DNA from: Paraburkholderia ferrariae NBRC 106233
GTDB taxonomy: Bacteria > Pseudomonadota > Gammaproteobacteria > Burkholderiales > Burkholderiaceae
NCBI RefSeq assembly: GCF_000685035.1
Contig: NZ_BAYB01000021.1
Location: 62,001 to 126,000 of the forward strand
DNA: 64,000 bases
Direction: 5' to 3'
The notes under the pieces: generated by a model
Seen by the model: the letters and a program-made list of their open reading frames with translations, nothing else
The model's database searches: none
What the model was told of the DNA's origin: nothing
Part shown: piece after piece, positions 1-7,858 of the stretch
Numbering within the stretch: the stretch's first letter is position 1
How the letters are laid out: each line of letters opens with the position of its first letter
Made by a program: the position numbers and the translations under genes

Positions 1-96
1 TTCTCGGGCAAGCCGGGCGTCAAGAAGTGGCTGGACCGCACCGTCGGCACGGCGTTCGTCGGCCTCGGCGTGAAACTCGCCACGGCCACCCGCTGA
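1..96 (+). CDS. C-terminal end of a LysE/RhtB-family exporter (partial)
   Basis: Only the last 31 codons are in the window, ending in TGA at 94-96. The tail GKPGVKKWLDRTVGTAFVGL, followed by a short segment ending in ATR, resembles the C-terminal helix of LysE/RhtB amino-acid exporters, whose last part is typically a conserved 'G..FV.LG.KLA' helix. A LysE-family gene commonly sits just upstream of htpX in Burkholderia, which supports the call. The stop codon lies three bases before the proposed sigma-32-like promoter of htpX. Family assignment rests on a short fragment, so it is tentative. Confidence 0.6.
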   Translation, partial: FSGKPGVKKWLDRTVGTAFVGLGVKLATATR

Positions 97-97
97 G

Positions 98-123
98 ATT
101 GAATTTTTCGTGTCCGCCCATAT
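98..123 (+). promoter_or_regulatory. Candidate sigma-32 (heat-shock) promoter of htpX
   Basis: A TTGAA element at 99-103 is followed after 13 bp by CCCATAT at 117-123. This resembles the sigma-32 pattern CTTGAA-N13/14-CCCCATNT. It lies about 100 bp upstream of htpX, a classical heat-shock gene. The hslV promoter in this window has the same 13-bp spacing. A sigma-70-like TACAAT at 137-142 has no good -35. Confidence 0.5.
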
Positions 124-220
124 CTAACAAATCGCTTACAATGCGCTCGCTGCGGCCTCTGACCTGGGGGCCGGCGCGAGACTGACGATTTGAATCCCTC
201 TGGGTGAAGGAGCACATCAC

Positions 221-1078
221 ATGTTCAATTGGGTCAAAACCGCGATGTTGATGGCCGCGATTACGGCCCTCTTTATCGTGATCGGCGGCATGATCGGCGG
301 GCAGCGCGGCATGATGTTCGCGCTCGTGATCGCGCTCGGCATGAACTTCTTCTCGTACTGGTTCTCGGACAAGATGGTCCTGCGCATGTACAACGCGCAG
401 GAAGTGGACGAAACCACGGCGCCGCAGTTCTACCGCATGGTCCGGGAACTGGCCACGCGCGCGAACCTGCCCATGCCGCGCGTGTACCTCATCAACGAAG
501 ACGCGCCCAACGCCTTTGCCACGGGCCGCAATCCCGAGCATGCGGCCGTCGCGGCCACCACGGGCATCCTGCGCGTGCTCTCCGAGCGCGAGATGCGCGG
601 GGTCATGGCGCACGAGCTCGCGCACGTGAAGCACCGCGACATCCTGATTTCGACGATCTCGGCCACCATGGCCGGCGCGATTTCGGCGCTGGCGAACATC
701 GCGATGATCTTCGGCGGCCGCGACGAGAACGGGCGTCCGGCCAACCCGATCGCGGGTATTGCCGTCGCGCTGCTCGCGCCGATTGCGGGCGCGCTGATCC
801 AGATGGCCATTTCGCGGGCCCGCGAATTCGAAGCGGACCGGGGCGGCGCGCAGATCTCGGGCGATCCGCAGGCGCTCGCTTCCGCGCTCGACAAGATCCA
901 TCGCTACGCACAGGGCATTCCGTTCCCGGCGGCCGAAGAGCATCCGGCGACGGCGCAGATGATGATCATGAATCCGCTCTCGGGCGGCGGCATCCAGAAC
1001 CTGTTCTCGACTCACCCGGCTACGGAAGAGCGCATCGCGCGCCTCATGGAAATGGCGCGTACGGGGCGCTTCGACTAG
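221..1078 (+). CDS. htpX: Membrane zinc metalloprotease HtpX
   Basis: A 285-residue integral inner-membrane protease of family M48B that degrades misfolded membrane proteins and cooperates with FtsH in E. coli. Two hydrophobic helices occupy about residues 7-50. The zinc-binding motif HELAH is at residues 131-135 on the cytosolic side, and a second hydrophobic pair follows at about 145-200. The third ligand region is 'AREFEADRGGAQ' near residue 205. Length matches the family (about 285-293). AAGGAG at 205-210 sits 10 bp before the ATG. A sigma-32-like promoter upstream agrees with known heat-shock control, and a hairpin terminator follows at 1132. The gene is therefore probably monocistronic. 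Confidence 0.96.
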   Translation: MFNWVKTAMLMAAITALFIVIGGMIGGQRGMMFALVIALGMNFFSYWFSDKMVLRMYNAQEVDETTAPQFYRMVRELATRANLPMPRVYLINEDAPNAFATGRNPEHAAVAATTGILRVLSEREMRGVMAHELAHVKHRDILISTISATMAGAISALANIAMIFGGRDENGRPANPIAGIAVALLAPIAGALIQMAISRAREFEADRGGAQISGDPQALASALDKIHRYAQGIPFPAAEEHPATAQMMIMNPLSGGGIQNLFSTHPATEERIARLMEMARTGRFD

Positions 1079-1131
1079 GCGCGCCGCTTCGCGCCGTTTC
1101 GCGATTCATCGCTCGCGATCGCACGAGCAGC

Positions 1132-1160
1132 AAGAGCAGGCCCCCGGGCCTGCTCTTTTC
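1132..1160 (+). terminator. Rho-independent terminator after htpX
   Basis: AAGAGCAGGCC (1132-1142) pairs with GGCCTGCTCTT (1147-1157) and runs into TTTTC. It is a perfect 11-bp stem with a tight loop, 54 bp after the htpX stop. Confidence 0.8.
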
Positions 1161-1291
1161 ATTTGGGCGCTAACCGGGCATCCCGCGCATCCTCGCACCC
1201 CACGCGGTATGTTCGGAGCGTTGCGCCCACGCCACGCTACAATGCATCGTTTGCGCCGCGCGGCTCCGTGCGGTGCGCTTCCGGTTTCTTC

Positions 1292-2830
1292 ATGACTTCC
1301 AGCTCTTCCCGGCGGCCTGCCGCCCCGTCCCGCGGCGCGCGCACTGGCCATACGCGCAGGAATGCGCAGCAATCGGGGGCAGGCCCTGCCGCCTCGCATG
1401 CGGCCGTGCATCTGGCACCCGATTCGCTTGGCTTCGCACTCGATCAGGCTGCGCAGGCGGTCGGCGCAGTGCGCGCCGGCGCGGCGCTGCCCGCCGCACT
1501 GAGCAGCGCGTTTGCCGCGTTGCCGGCGGACCTCGCGCCGCTCGCGCGCGGCGCCGTGCAGGACATCGCCTATCGCACCATGCGGCGCCTCGGCCTCGTG
1601 GACTGGCTGATCCGCCAACGCGTGAGCAAGGCGCCGCCTCCCGCGGTCGCCAACATGCTGGCCTGCGCGTTCGCGCTGCTCGTGGACGACGAGGCGAACG
1701 CCGCCTATACGCCGTTCACCGTTGTCGATCAGGCCGTGCGCGCGGTGAGCGCGCGTCGCGACGTGGCGTTCGCGAAGGGTCTCGTGAACGCCGTGCTGCG
1801 CGGTTTTCTGCGCGAGCGCGAGGCATCGCTGGCCGCCGCTCAAAGCGATGAGGTGGCGCGCTGGAACTATCCGCGCTGGTGGATCGACGCCGTTCGCGCC
1901 GCCGCGCCCGACGCCTGGCAGGCGATTCTCGCCGCCGGCAACACGCAGGGACCGCTCACGCTGCGCGTGAACGCGCGCCGCACGAACGCAGCCGACTACG
2001 TCAAGCGCCTGCAAGCGGCGAACATCGATGCCGTAAAGATCGGCGACGATGCGGTGCGCCTCGCGACGCCGCTGCCGGTCGATCGCATCCCGGGCTTCAT
2101 GGACGGCGACGTCTCGGTGCAGGACGCCGGCGCGCAGGCCGCGGCGCCGTTGCTGAACGTGCGCGACGGCCAGCGCGTGCTCGACGCCTGCGCCGCGCCC
2201 GGCGGCAAGAGCGGCCATCTGCTCGAACTGGCCGACATCGACCTGATCGCGCTCGAAAGCGACGCGACGCGCGCGGCCCGCATCGGCGAGAATTTTGCGC
2301 GTCTCGGTTTCGCGGCGGACGATCCCGCGCATCCCCGGCGGCACGCGCAGGTCGTGGTGGGCGATGCGGGCGACCCCGCCGCCTGGTACGACGGTCAGCC
2401 GTTCGACCGTATCCTCGCCGACGTGCCGTGTTCGGCTTCGGGCATCGTGCGCCGTCATCCCGACATCCGCTGGCTGCGTCGTCCGACCGATATCGCGGCG
2501 CTCGCCGGGGAGCAGCGCCGTATCGTCGATGCGCTGTGGCCGCTGCTCAAGCCGGGCGGCGAACTGCTGTACGTGACCTGCTCGATCTTCCCCGAGGAAG
2601 GCGAGGCGCAGGCGCGCTGGTTTGAAAGCACCCACGCGGATGCGGTACGATTGGACGCGCCGGGGCAACTGCTGCCCGCGGCAATCGGCGCGCCGGCCGG
2701 GGGGGCAGACAGCGGCGCAGCCGGCGAGGCGCGGCCTCCTGCGGCAGGCAGCGAGGCTCATGCCCGCGCCGTGCCGGGCCGCACCGCCGACCACGACGGA
2801 TTCTTCTACGCGCGCTTTCAGAAACGGTGA
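1292..2830 (+). CDS. rsmB: 16S rRNA m5C967 methyltransferase RsmB
   Basis: A 512-residue enzyme that methylates C967 of 16S rRNA using SAM. The N-terminal third (after a basic, Ser/Arg-rich leader of about 40 residues) resembles the NusB-like RNA-binding domain. The C-terminal part is the RsmB/NOP2-type methyltransferase: SAM motif DACAAPGGKSGHL, motif IV 'DVPCSASG' (Cys380) and motif VI 'YVTCSIFPEE' (Cys430), the two cysteines used for catalysis and product release. The ATG at 1292 was chosen because an upstream in-frame TTG at 1163 would add low-complexity sequence overlapping the htpX terminator. E. coli RsmB has about 430 residues; the extra length is the leader and an Ala/Gly-rich insertion near the C-terminus. 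The stop overlaps the GTG of the next gene. Confidence 0.95.
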   Translation: MTSSSSRRPAAPSRGARTGHTRRNAQQSGAGPAASHAAVHLAPDSLGFALDQAAQAVGAVRAGAALPAALSSAFAALPADLAPLARGAVQDIAYRTMRRLGLVDWLIRQRVSKAPPPAVANMLACAFALLVDDEANAAYTPFTVVDQAVRAVSARRDVAFAKGLVNAVLRGFLREREASLAAAQSDEVARWNYPRWWIDAVRAAAPDAWQAILAAGNTQGPLTLRVNARRTNAADYVKRLQAANIDAVKIGDDAVRLATPLPVDRIPGFMDGDVSVQDAGAQAAAPLLNVRDGQRVLDACAAPGGKSGHLLELADIDLIALESDATRAARIGENFARLGFAADDPAHPRRHAQVVVGDAGDPAAWYDGQPFDRILADVPCSASGIVRRHPDIRWLRRPTDIAALAGEQRRIVDALWPLLKPGGELLYVTCSIFPEEGEAQARWFESTHADAVRLDAPGQLLPAAIGAPAGGADSGAAGEARPPAAGSEAHARAVPGRTADHDGFFYARFQKR

Positions 2831-3417
2831 TCATTAAACGCTTCTTCCCGCTGCGGCTCGCGGCCCTGATCTGGATTGTGCTTGCCGCCGGCTTCATCGC
2901 CGCGACGCCGGCGCGCGCCGATTCGATCGCGGTGCAGCGTGCGTCGCTGCAAGCCGACGGCACGGGCTGGAGTCTCGACGCCCGCTTCGACTTCGACCTG
3001 AACAGCAGCCTGGAAGACGCGGTCAACAAGGGCATCCCGCTCTACTTCACCACCGACTTCGAACTCACGCGCCCGCGCTGGTACTGGTTCGACGAACAGC
3101 CGGTGAGCGTTTCGCAGAGCATCCGCCTCTCGTTCCAGCCGCTTACGCGCGAATATCGCGTATCGACCGGGGGCCTGCAACTCGGCTTCTCGACGCTTTC
3201 GGACGCGCTCGCCGTCATCAAGCACGTCACCTCGTGGCATGTGATCGAGCGCGGCGACGTGCATCCGGGCGAGACCTATACCGCTTCGGTGCGCATGCAA
3301 CTGGATGTCGCGCTCATGCCCAAGCCGTTTCAGATCGATGCGGTGAACAACCGCGACTGGAACCTCTCTTCCGACTGGAAGCGCTTTAACTTCACGGTGA
3401 CCGAACGTGCTAAATAA
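2827..3417 (+). CDS. DUF4390 family secreted/anchored protein
   Basis: A 196-residue protein starting at GTG 2827, whose bases overlap the rsmB stop (GTGA). An N-terminal hydrophobic stretch after 'MIIKRFFPLRLAALIW' and ending near 'TPARA' is a likely signal peptide (about residues 1-31). The remainder is predicted beta-rich periplasmic sequence with many aromatic residues (for example 'RPRWYWFDEQPVSVSQ' and 'NNRDWNLSSDWKRF'). This matches DUF4390, which is common in beta-proteobacteria and has no known function. Its 3' end overlaps the ntrY-like kinase gene by 11 bases, so the two are almost certainly translated together. A role at the periplasmic face of that kinase is only an inference. 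Confidence 0.85.
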   Translation: MIIKRFFPLRLAALIWIVLAAGFIAATPARADSIAVQRASLQADGTGWSLDARFDFDLNSSLEDAVNKGIPLYFTTDFELTRPRWYWFDEQPVSVSQSIRLSFQPLTREYRVSTGGLQLGFSTLSDALAVIKHVTSWHVIERGDVHPGETYTASVRMQLDVALMPKPFQIDAVNNRDWNLSSDWKRFNFTVTERAK

Positions 3418-5818
3418 AGTGCGCCGCGCCACCAGCGTCACCAGCATCGTGGTCAGGCTGCTGGTCTCCACCGTCGCGTTCACTGCGACGCTGCTGCTCC
3501 TGCTGCTCGCCGCCGCGAGCGCGAACACCGAGTTCTTCGACCGCTACTACGGCTGGCTCTATGCGGCCAACATCGTCGTCGCACTGATCTTCCTCTCGGT
3601 GGTCACCGCGCTCGTGATCGTGATCGTCGTGCGCTTGAGGCGCGGCAAGTTCGGCACGCGGCTGCTCGCCAAGCTCGCGTTCTTCTTCGCGCTCGTGGGC
3701 GTGGTGCCGGGCGGCATCATCTACATCGTTTCGTACCAGTTCGTCTCGCGCTCGATCGAATCGTGGTTCGACGTGAACGTCGAGACCGCGCTCACGTCCG
3801 GCCTCAATCTCGGGCGCGGCATGCTCGACGCCTCGCTCTCGGACCTGCAGACGAAGGCGCGCCTGATGGCCGAGCAGATCGCGAACGGCGACGCCGCGGG
3901 CACGACGCTCACGCTGCTTCGCACGCGCGACCAGTTCGGCGTGCAGGACGCCATGATCGTCGCGCCGGTGCGCAGCATGTCGGGCGCGGCGCCCGACTTG
4001 CACGTGGTCGCGCAGGCGTCGAGCAACTTCTCGTCGCTCATGCCGGCCGACGTGCCCACGCCGCTCATGATCGACCAGGCGCGCGGCCGCGGCTATGCGG
4101 CGATCGAAGGCGAAGTGGATGGCGATCCGAAAGAGCATGGGCCCAAGGGCGCGCTGCGCCTGCGCGTGGTGACGCGCATACCGGACGGGAATACCACCGA
4201 CCTGCAGCCCACCGAGCGTTTCCTGCAACTGGAGCAGCCGGTGCCTGCCGGTCTCGCGCGCAATGCGGATGCCGTGCAGCGCGCGTACCGCGAGTATCAG
4301 GAGAAGGCGCTGGGCCGCACGGGCCTGCGCAAGATGTACATCGGCACGCTCACGCTCGCGCTCTTCCTCGCGACCTTCGTGGCGATGATGCTCGCGCTCG
4401 CGCTCGGCAACCAGCTTGCGCGGCCGCTTTTCCTGCTCGCGCAGGGCACGAAGGAAGTGACCGAGGGCGACTACACGCCCAAGCGCGAAATCAAGTCGCG
4501 AGACGAACTGGGCTTTCTCACGCAGTCGTTCAACGCCATGACGCGCCAGCTCTCCGAAGCGCGTCTGGCCGTCGAGAAGAACCGCATCGCGCTCGAACAT
4601 TCGAAGGCGTACCTCGAAAGCATTCTCACGAACCTCACTGCGGGCGTGTTCGTGTTCGACCGCCAGTTTCGCCTGAGCACCGCGAACCCCGGCGCGGAAC
4701 GCATTTTCCGGCAGCCGTTCCAGTCGCAGCTCGGCGTGCCGCTCGACCACATCGGCGTGCTGGCGGAGTTCGGCGCGATGGTGCGCAAGGCCTTCGCGGA
4801 CCAGGAAGCGGCGATGAGCGACGGCGACAAGCAGCACCGCCACTGGCAGCAGCAGTTCTCGGTGCCGATTCCCGGCGAGACCGAGCCGCTCACGCTGCTC
4901 GTGCGCGGCGCGCGCCTTGTCTCCGACACGGGCCGCGACGCGGGCGACCTGCAGACCTCGGGCTACGTGGTGGTGTTCGACGACATCTCGGACGTGATCT
5001 CGGCGCAGCGCTCGGTGGCATGGGGCGAAGTGGCGCGGCGTCTTGCGCACGAGATCAAGAACCCGCTCACGCCGATCCAGCTTTCGGCGGAACGCCTGCA
5101 GATGAAGCTCTCCGACAAGCTCGCGCCCGCCGACGCCGAAGTGCTCAAGCGCGGCGCGACGACGATCGTGAACCAGGTGGCCGCGATGAAGCAGATGGTG
5201 GACAACTTCCGCGACTACGCGCGCACGCCGCCCGCGGTGCTGGCGAACCTGCAGTTGAATGATCTCGTGAGCGAGGTGCTCACGCTCTATGGCGCGGAAG
5301 AAGGCAAGAGCGCGATCAAGGTGGAGCTTTCGGCGCTGCCGGTGATACGCGGGGACGCGACGCAACTGCGCCAGGTGATTCACAACCTGCTGCAGAATGC
5401 GCAAGATGCGGTGGCGGACACGCCGGCCCCTCATGTCGTGCTCGAAACGCGCGCCGTAGAATACGGAGACCCGGACGCGGACGGTCATACGCGCGTGGCG
5501 GTGCGCCTCACGGTGTCGGACAACGGGCCGGGCTTCCCGGCGCGCATCCTGACACGGGCATTCGAACCCTACGTGACGACCAAAGCCAAAGGAACAGGAC
5601 TCGGGCTTGCGATGGTCAAGAAGATCGTCGACGAGCACGGCGCGCGCATCGACATTCGCAACCGCATGAAGGCGGGCGACGTGATCGAAGGCGCGCAGAT
5701 CTCGATTCTCTTTCTCCAGCTGGCCGACGACGTTGCAGCGCCCCCCGCGGGCGAGCGCAGCGCGCGTGCAGCCGTGGAGCCGGGAACAAAAGCAACAGTG
5801 CAGACAAAGGCAGCGTAA
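3407..5818 (+). CDS. ntrY: NtrY-like membrane sensor histidine kinase
   Basis: An 803-residue kinase. Predicted membrane helices lie at about residues 16-40, 51-78, 87-113 and 310-333, giving a large periplasmic loop (about 114-305) between helices 3 and 4. A HAMP linker follows (about 330-385), then a PAS domain (about 395-500), then the HisKA domain with phospho-acceptor His548 in 'RRLAHEIKNPLTPIQ' and a HATPase domain with 'DNGPGFP' and 'GTGLGLAMVKKI'. This is the NtrY architecture, associated in other bacteria with nitrogen metabolism, envelope or redox signals; the signal here is unknown. Translation begins at a GTG inside the DUF4390 gene. The next gene's ATG follows the stop directly (TAAATG), so kinase and regulator are a pair. 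Confidence 0.9.
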   Translation: MLNKVRRATSVTSIVVRLLVSTVAFTATLLLLLLAAASANTEFFDRYYGWLYAANIVVALIFLSVVTALVIVIVVRLRRGKFGTRLLAKLAFFFALVGVVPGGIIYIVSYQFVSRSIESWFDVNVETALTSGLNLGRGMLDASLSDLQTKARLMAEQIANGDAAGTTLTLLRTRDQFGVQDAMIVAPVRSMSGAAPDLHVVAQASSNFSSLMPADVPTPLMIDQARGRGYAAIEGEVDGDPKEHGPKGALRLRVVTRIPDGNTTDLQPTERFLQLEQPVPAGLARNADAVQRAYREYQEKALGRTGLRKMYIGTLTLALFLATFVAMMLALALGNQLARPLFLLAQGTKEVTEGDYTPKREIKSRDELGFLTQSFNAMTRQLSEARLAVEKNRIALEHSKAYLESILTNLTAGVFVFDRQFRLSTANPGAERIFRQPFQSQLGVPLDHIGVLAEFGAMVRKAFADQEAAMSDGDKQHRHWQQQFSVPIPGETEPLTLLVRGARLVSDTGRDAGDLQTSGYVVVFDDISDVISAQRSVAWGEVARRLAHEIKNPLTPIQLSAERLQMKLSDKLAPADAEVLKRGATTIVNQVAAMKQMVDNFRDYARTPPAVLANLQLNDLVSEVLTLYGAEEGKSAIKVELSALPVIRGDATQLRQVIHNLLQNAQDAVADTPAPHVVLETRAVEYGDPDADGHTRVAVRLTVSDNGPGFPARILTRAFEPYVTTKAKGTGLGLAMVKKIVDEHGARIDIRNRMKAGDVIEGAQISILFLQLADDVAAPPAGERSARAAVEPGTKATVQTKAA

Positions 5819-6505
5819 ATGGCAACCATCCTGGTGGTAGACGATGAAATGGGCATCCGGGAATTGCTCTCGGAGATCCTGAGCGACGAAGGACACGTCG
5901 TGGAGCTCGCGGAGGACGCGCAGCAGGCGCGCGAGTTCCGTTTGCGTCAGGTTCCGGACCTGGTGCTGCTCGATATCTGGATGCCGGATACCGATGGCGT
6001 CACGCTGCTCAAGGAATGGGCGGCGCAGGGCCAGCTCACCATGCCGGTGATCATGATGTCGGGGCATGCAACGATCGACACCGCGGTCGAGGCGACCAAG
6101 ATCGGCGCGCTGAACTTCCTCGAAAAGCCGATCGCGCTGCAAAAGCTGCTGAAGGCCGTCGAGCAGGGTCTCGCGCGCGGCACCGCGGCGAACGTGGCGC
6201 CCCAGGCCGGCGGCAAGCCGGCGGCGGGCGGGCCGGCCGTGGTCGCGTCCGCAGCGGCGCTGCCGGTGATCGCGGCCGATGGCGCGCCGCTCGCCGCGCC
6301 GCCCGCGCAAACGGCTTCGATCTCCTTCGACATTCCGCTGCGCGATGCGCGCGACGCCTTCGAACGCGCCTACTTCGAGTACCACCTCGCGCGCGAGAAC
6401 GGCAGCATGACGCGCGTGGCCGAGAAAACCGGGCTCGAACGCACGCACCTGTATCGCAAGCTCAAGCAGCTCGGCGTGGACCTCGGCAAGAACAAGGGGG
6501 AATGA
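5819..6505 (+). CDS. NtrX-like response regulator without AAA+ domain
   Basis: A 228-residue regulator. The receiver domain covers about residues 2-120, with the acidic pocket in 'VVDDEMG', phospho-acceptor Asp52 in 'LLDIWMPDTDG' and the conserved Lys in 'FLEKP'. An Ala/Pro/Gly-rich linker (about 122-165) leads to a Fis-type helix-turn-helix at about 180-222 ('NGSMTRVAEKTGLERTHLYR'). Canonical NtrX (about 450 residues) has a sigma-54-activating AAA+ domain between these parts; it is absent. There is no sign of a frameshift: the reading frame runs cleanly from receiver through linker to HTH. It therefore probably binds DNA without acting as a sigma-54 activator. It directly follows the ntrY-like kinase. 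Confidence 0.85.
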   Translation: MATILVVDDEMGIRELLSEILSDEGHVVELAEDAQQAREFRLRQVPDLVLLDIWMPDTDGVTLLKEWAAQGQLTMPVIMMSGHATIDTAVEATKIGALNFLEKPIALQKLLKAVEQGLARGTAANVAPQAGGKPAAGGPAVVASAAALPVIAADGAPLAAPPAQTASISFDIPLRDARDAFERAYFEYHLARENGSMTRVAEKTGLERTHLYRKLKQLGVDLGKNKGE

Positions 6506-6623
6506 GGGCGAAGGCGGCGCCGCTTCAACCGCGTTTTGCCTGCCGCCATCTCCGCAGTTTCCCCGCAGTGCTCTTCCCGGTTCTCCCGGTTTCCCCGGTT
6601 TCCTCGCAGTCTCGAAAGGGGGC

Positions 6624-6652
6624 TTGCGCAAGCTGTCAGGAGCCGCTATACT
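6624..6652 (+). promoter_or_regulatory. Sigma-70 promoter of tRNA-Phe
   Basis: TTGCGC (6624-6629), a 17-bp spacer and TATACT (6647-6652) place a start about 7-8 bp before the mature tRNA 5' end. Good geometry for a strong stable-RNA promoter. Confidence 0.7.
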
Positions 6653-6666
6653 TTCGCTTCTTCGTT

Positions 6667-6742
6667 GGCCCGGTAGCTCAGTTGGTAGAGCAGCGGATTG
6701 AAAATCCGCGTGTCGGTGGTTCGATTCCGCCCCAGGCCACCA
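6667..6742 (+). tRNA. tRNA-Phe (anticodon GAA)
   Basis: A 76-nt cloverleaf can be drawn directly: acceptor arm GGCCCGG, D-arm GCTC...GAGC, anticodon stem GCGGA/TCCGC with loop TTGAAAA (anticodon GAA), variable GTGTC, T-arm GGTGG/CCGCC with TTCGATT loop, and encoded CCA at 6740-6742. The acceptor 3' strand is CCAGGCC, so base 5 (C) faces base 68 (A): one mismatch in an otherwise perfect stem. A sigma-70 promoter lies just upstream and a terminator just downstream, so it is transcribed alone. Confidence 0.95.
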
Positions 6743-6749
6743 GAATTTG

Positions 6750-6784
6750 AGCCCCAGGAGATCGCACGATTCCTGGGGCTTTTT
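6750..6784 (+). terminator. Rho-independent terminator after tRNA-Phe
   Basis: AGCCCCAGGA (6750-6759) and TCCTGGGGCT (6771-6780) form a perfect 10-bp stem followed by a T-run. Confidence 0.9.
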
Positions 6785-6843
6785 CGTTGTTCTGTGGGCG
6801 GCGGCATGTGTCGGACGATTAGCGGTATAAGCGTGCGCCGATC

Positions 6844-6870
6844 TTGCCCGCGAGGCCGGCGGCCTATACT
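6844..6870 (+). promoter_or_regulatory. Possible promoter of the queC operon
   Basis: TTGCCC (6844-6849) and TATACT (6865-6870) are separated by 15 bp, shorter than ideal. It is about 108 bp upstream of queC. No preQ1-riboswitch-like fold was recognised in the leader. Confidence 0.3.
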
Positions 6871-6977
6871 GCATGGGCCGGCACGGCGCCGGTCCCGCGC
6901 AGCGCGAAGCGCCTGCCCCATGAGCGGCGGGCGGCCTTCGCGAAGCCGCACGGGAACCTCACACACGGAGTTTCACG

Positions 6978-7712
6978 GTGACACGAACAGACGCTAAAAA
7001 CGGCGCACTCGTGCTGTTTTCCGGCGGCCAGGACTCGGCCACTTGCCTCGCCTGGGCGCTCGAGCGCTACGATACCGTCGAGACGCTCGGCTTCGATTAC
7101 GGCCAGCGCCATCGCGTCGAACTGGAGTGCCGTGACGGCTTTCGCGCCGCCATCGCAAGCACGTTCCCCGAGTGGGGCCAGCGCCTCGGCGACGATCACA
7201 TGATCGACCTCTCGGTGCTCGGCGTGATCAGCGATACGGCCATGACGCGCGAGATCGAGATCGAGACCGCCGCGAGCGGCCTGCCGAATACGTTCGTGCC
7301 CGGACGCAATCTGATGTTCATGCAGATCGCCGCGGCGATCGCCTACCGGCGCGGTCTGCGCGTGCTCGTGGGCGGCATGTGCGAAACCGATTTTTCGGGC
7401 TATCCCGACTGCCGCGACGACACCATGAAGGCGCTGCAGGTGGCGCTGAACCTCGGCATGGACAGCCGCTTCGTGCTGGAAACGCCGCTCATGTGGCTCG
7501 ACAAGGCCGACACCTGGCGCCTCGCGCAGCAACTGGGCGGCGAGGAACTGGTCGAACTGGTGCGCGTCGAGACGCATACGTGCTATGTCGGCGAGCGCGC
7601 CGAACTGCACGACTGGGGCTTTGGCTGCGGCGAGTGCCCGGCCTGCAAGTTGCGCAAGCGCGGCTACGAAGCGTTCCTCGCGGGCGAGAAGGTTACCGAA
7701 GCGCCGGTCTGA
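6978..7712 (+). CDS. queC: 7-cyano-7-deazaguanine (preQ0) synthase QueC
   Basis: A 244-residue cytosolic enzyme that converts 7-carboxy-7-deazaguanine and ammonia to preQ0, using ATP, in the queuosine pathway. The PP-loop ATP pyrophosphatase motif SGGQDS is at residues 15-20. The C-terminal zinc site is in 'FGCGECPACKLRKRGYEAF', plus an upstream Cys in 'THTCYVGE'. The start is GTG at 6978, supported by CGGAG at about 6966-6970. Length fits the family (about 230-245). It is followed by queE and queD on the same strand, so the route from GTP product to preQ0 is together here, apart from folE. Confidence 0.96.
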   Translation: MTRTDAKNGALVLFSGGQDSATCLAWALERYDTVETLGFDYGQRHRVELECRDGFRAAIASTFPEWGQRLGDDHMIDLSVLGVISDTAMTREIEIETAASGLPNTFVPGRNLMFMQIAAAIAYRRGLRVLVGGMCETDFSGYPDCRDDTMKALQVALNLGMDSRFVLETPLMWLDKADTWRLAQQLGGEELVELVRVETHTCYVGERAELHDWGFGCGECPACKLRKRGYEAFLAGEKVTEAPV

Positions 7713-7858
7713 GCCGGCCGGGCGCAAATCTGGCTGACCGGCGGCGTGTGGGGCATGCGAGAGCGCAGAGTCGCCGGGGCCGTTGGGACCCTCGGAGCAC
7801 CCTGCCTCGCGCGTGGGGAAGCGCCGAACTCACCACCACGATCCGATCAGGTAGCAGC

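Noticed and set aside
6667..6784. tRNA-Phe as an integration site for a mobile island
   Set aside because: No integrase, no second copy of the tRNA 3' end and no change in composition are seen next to it; queC follows normally.
3410..6874. Very long open frame (about 1150 codons) antisense to ntrY/ntrX
   Set aside because: In this GC-rich DNA the antisense frame of real genes stays open by codon bias. The predicted protein is His/Arg-rich low-complexity with no domain, and the plus-strand genes are clearly real.
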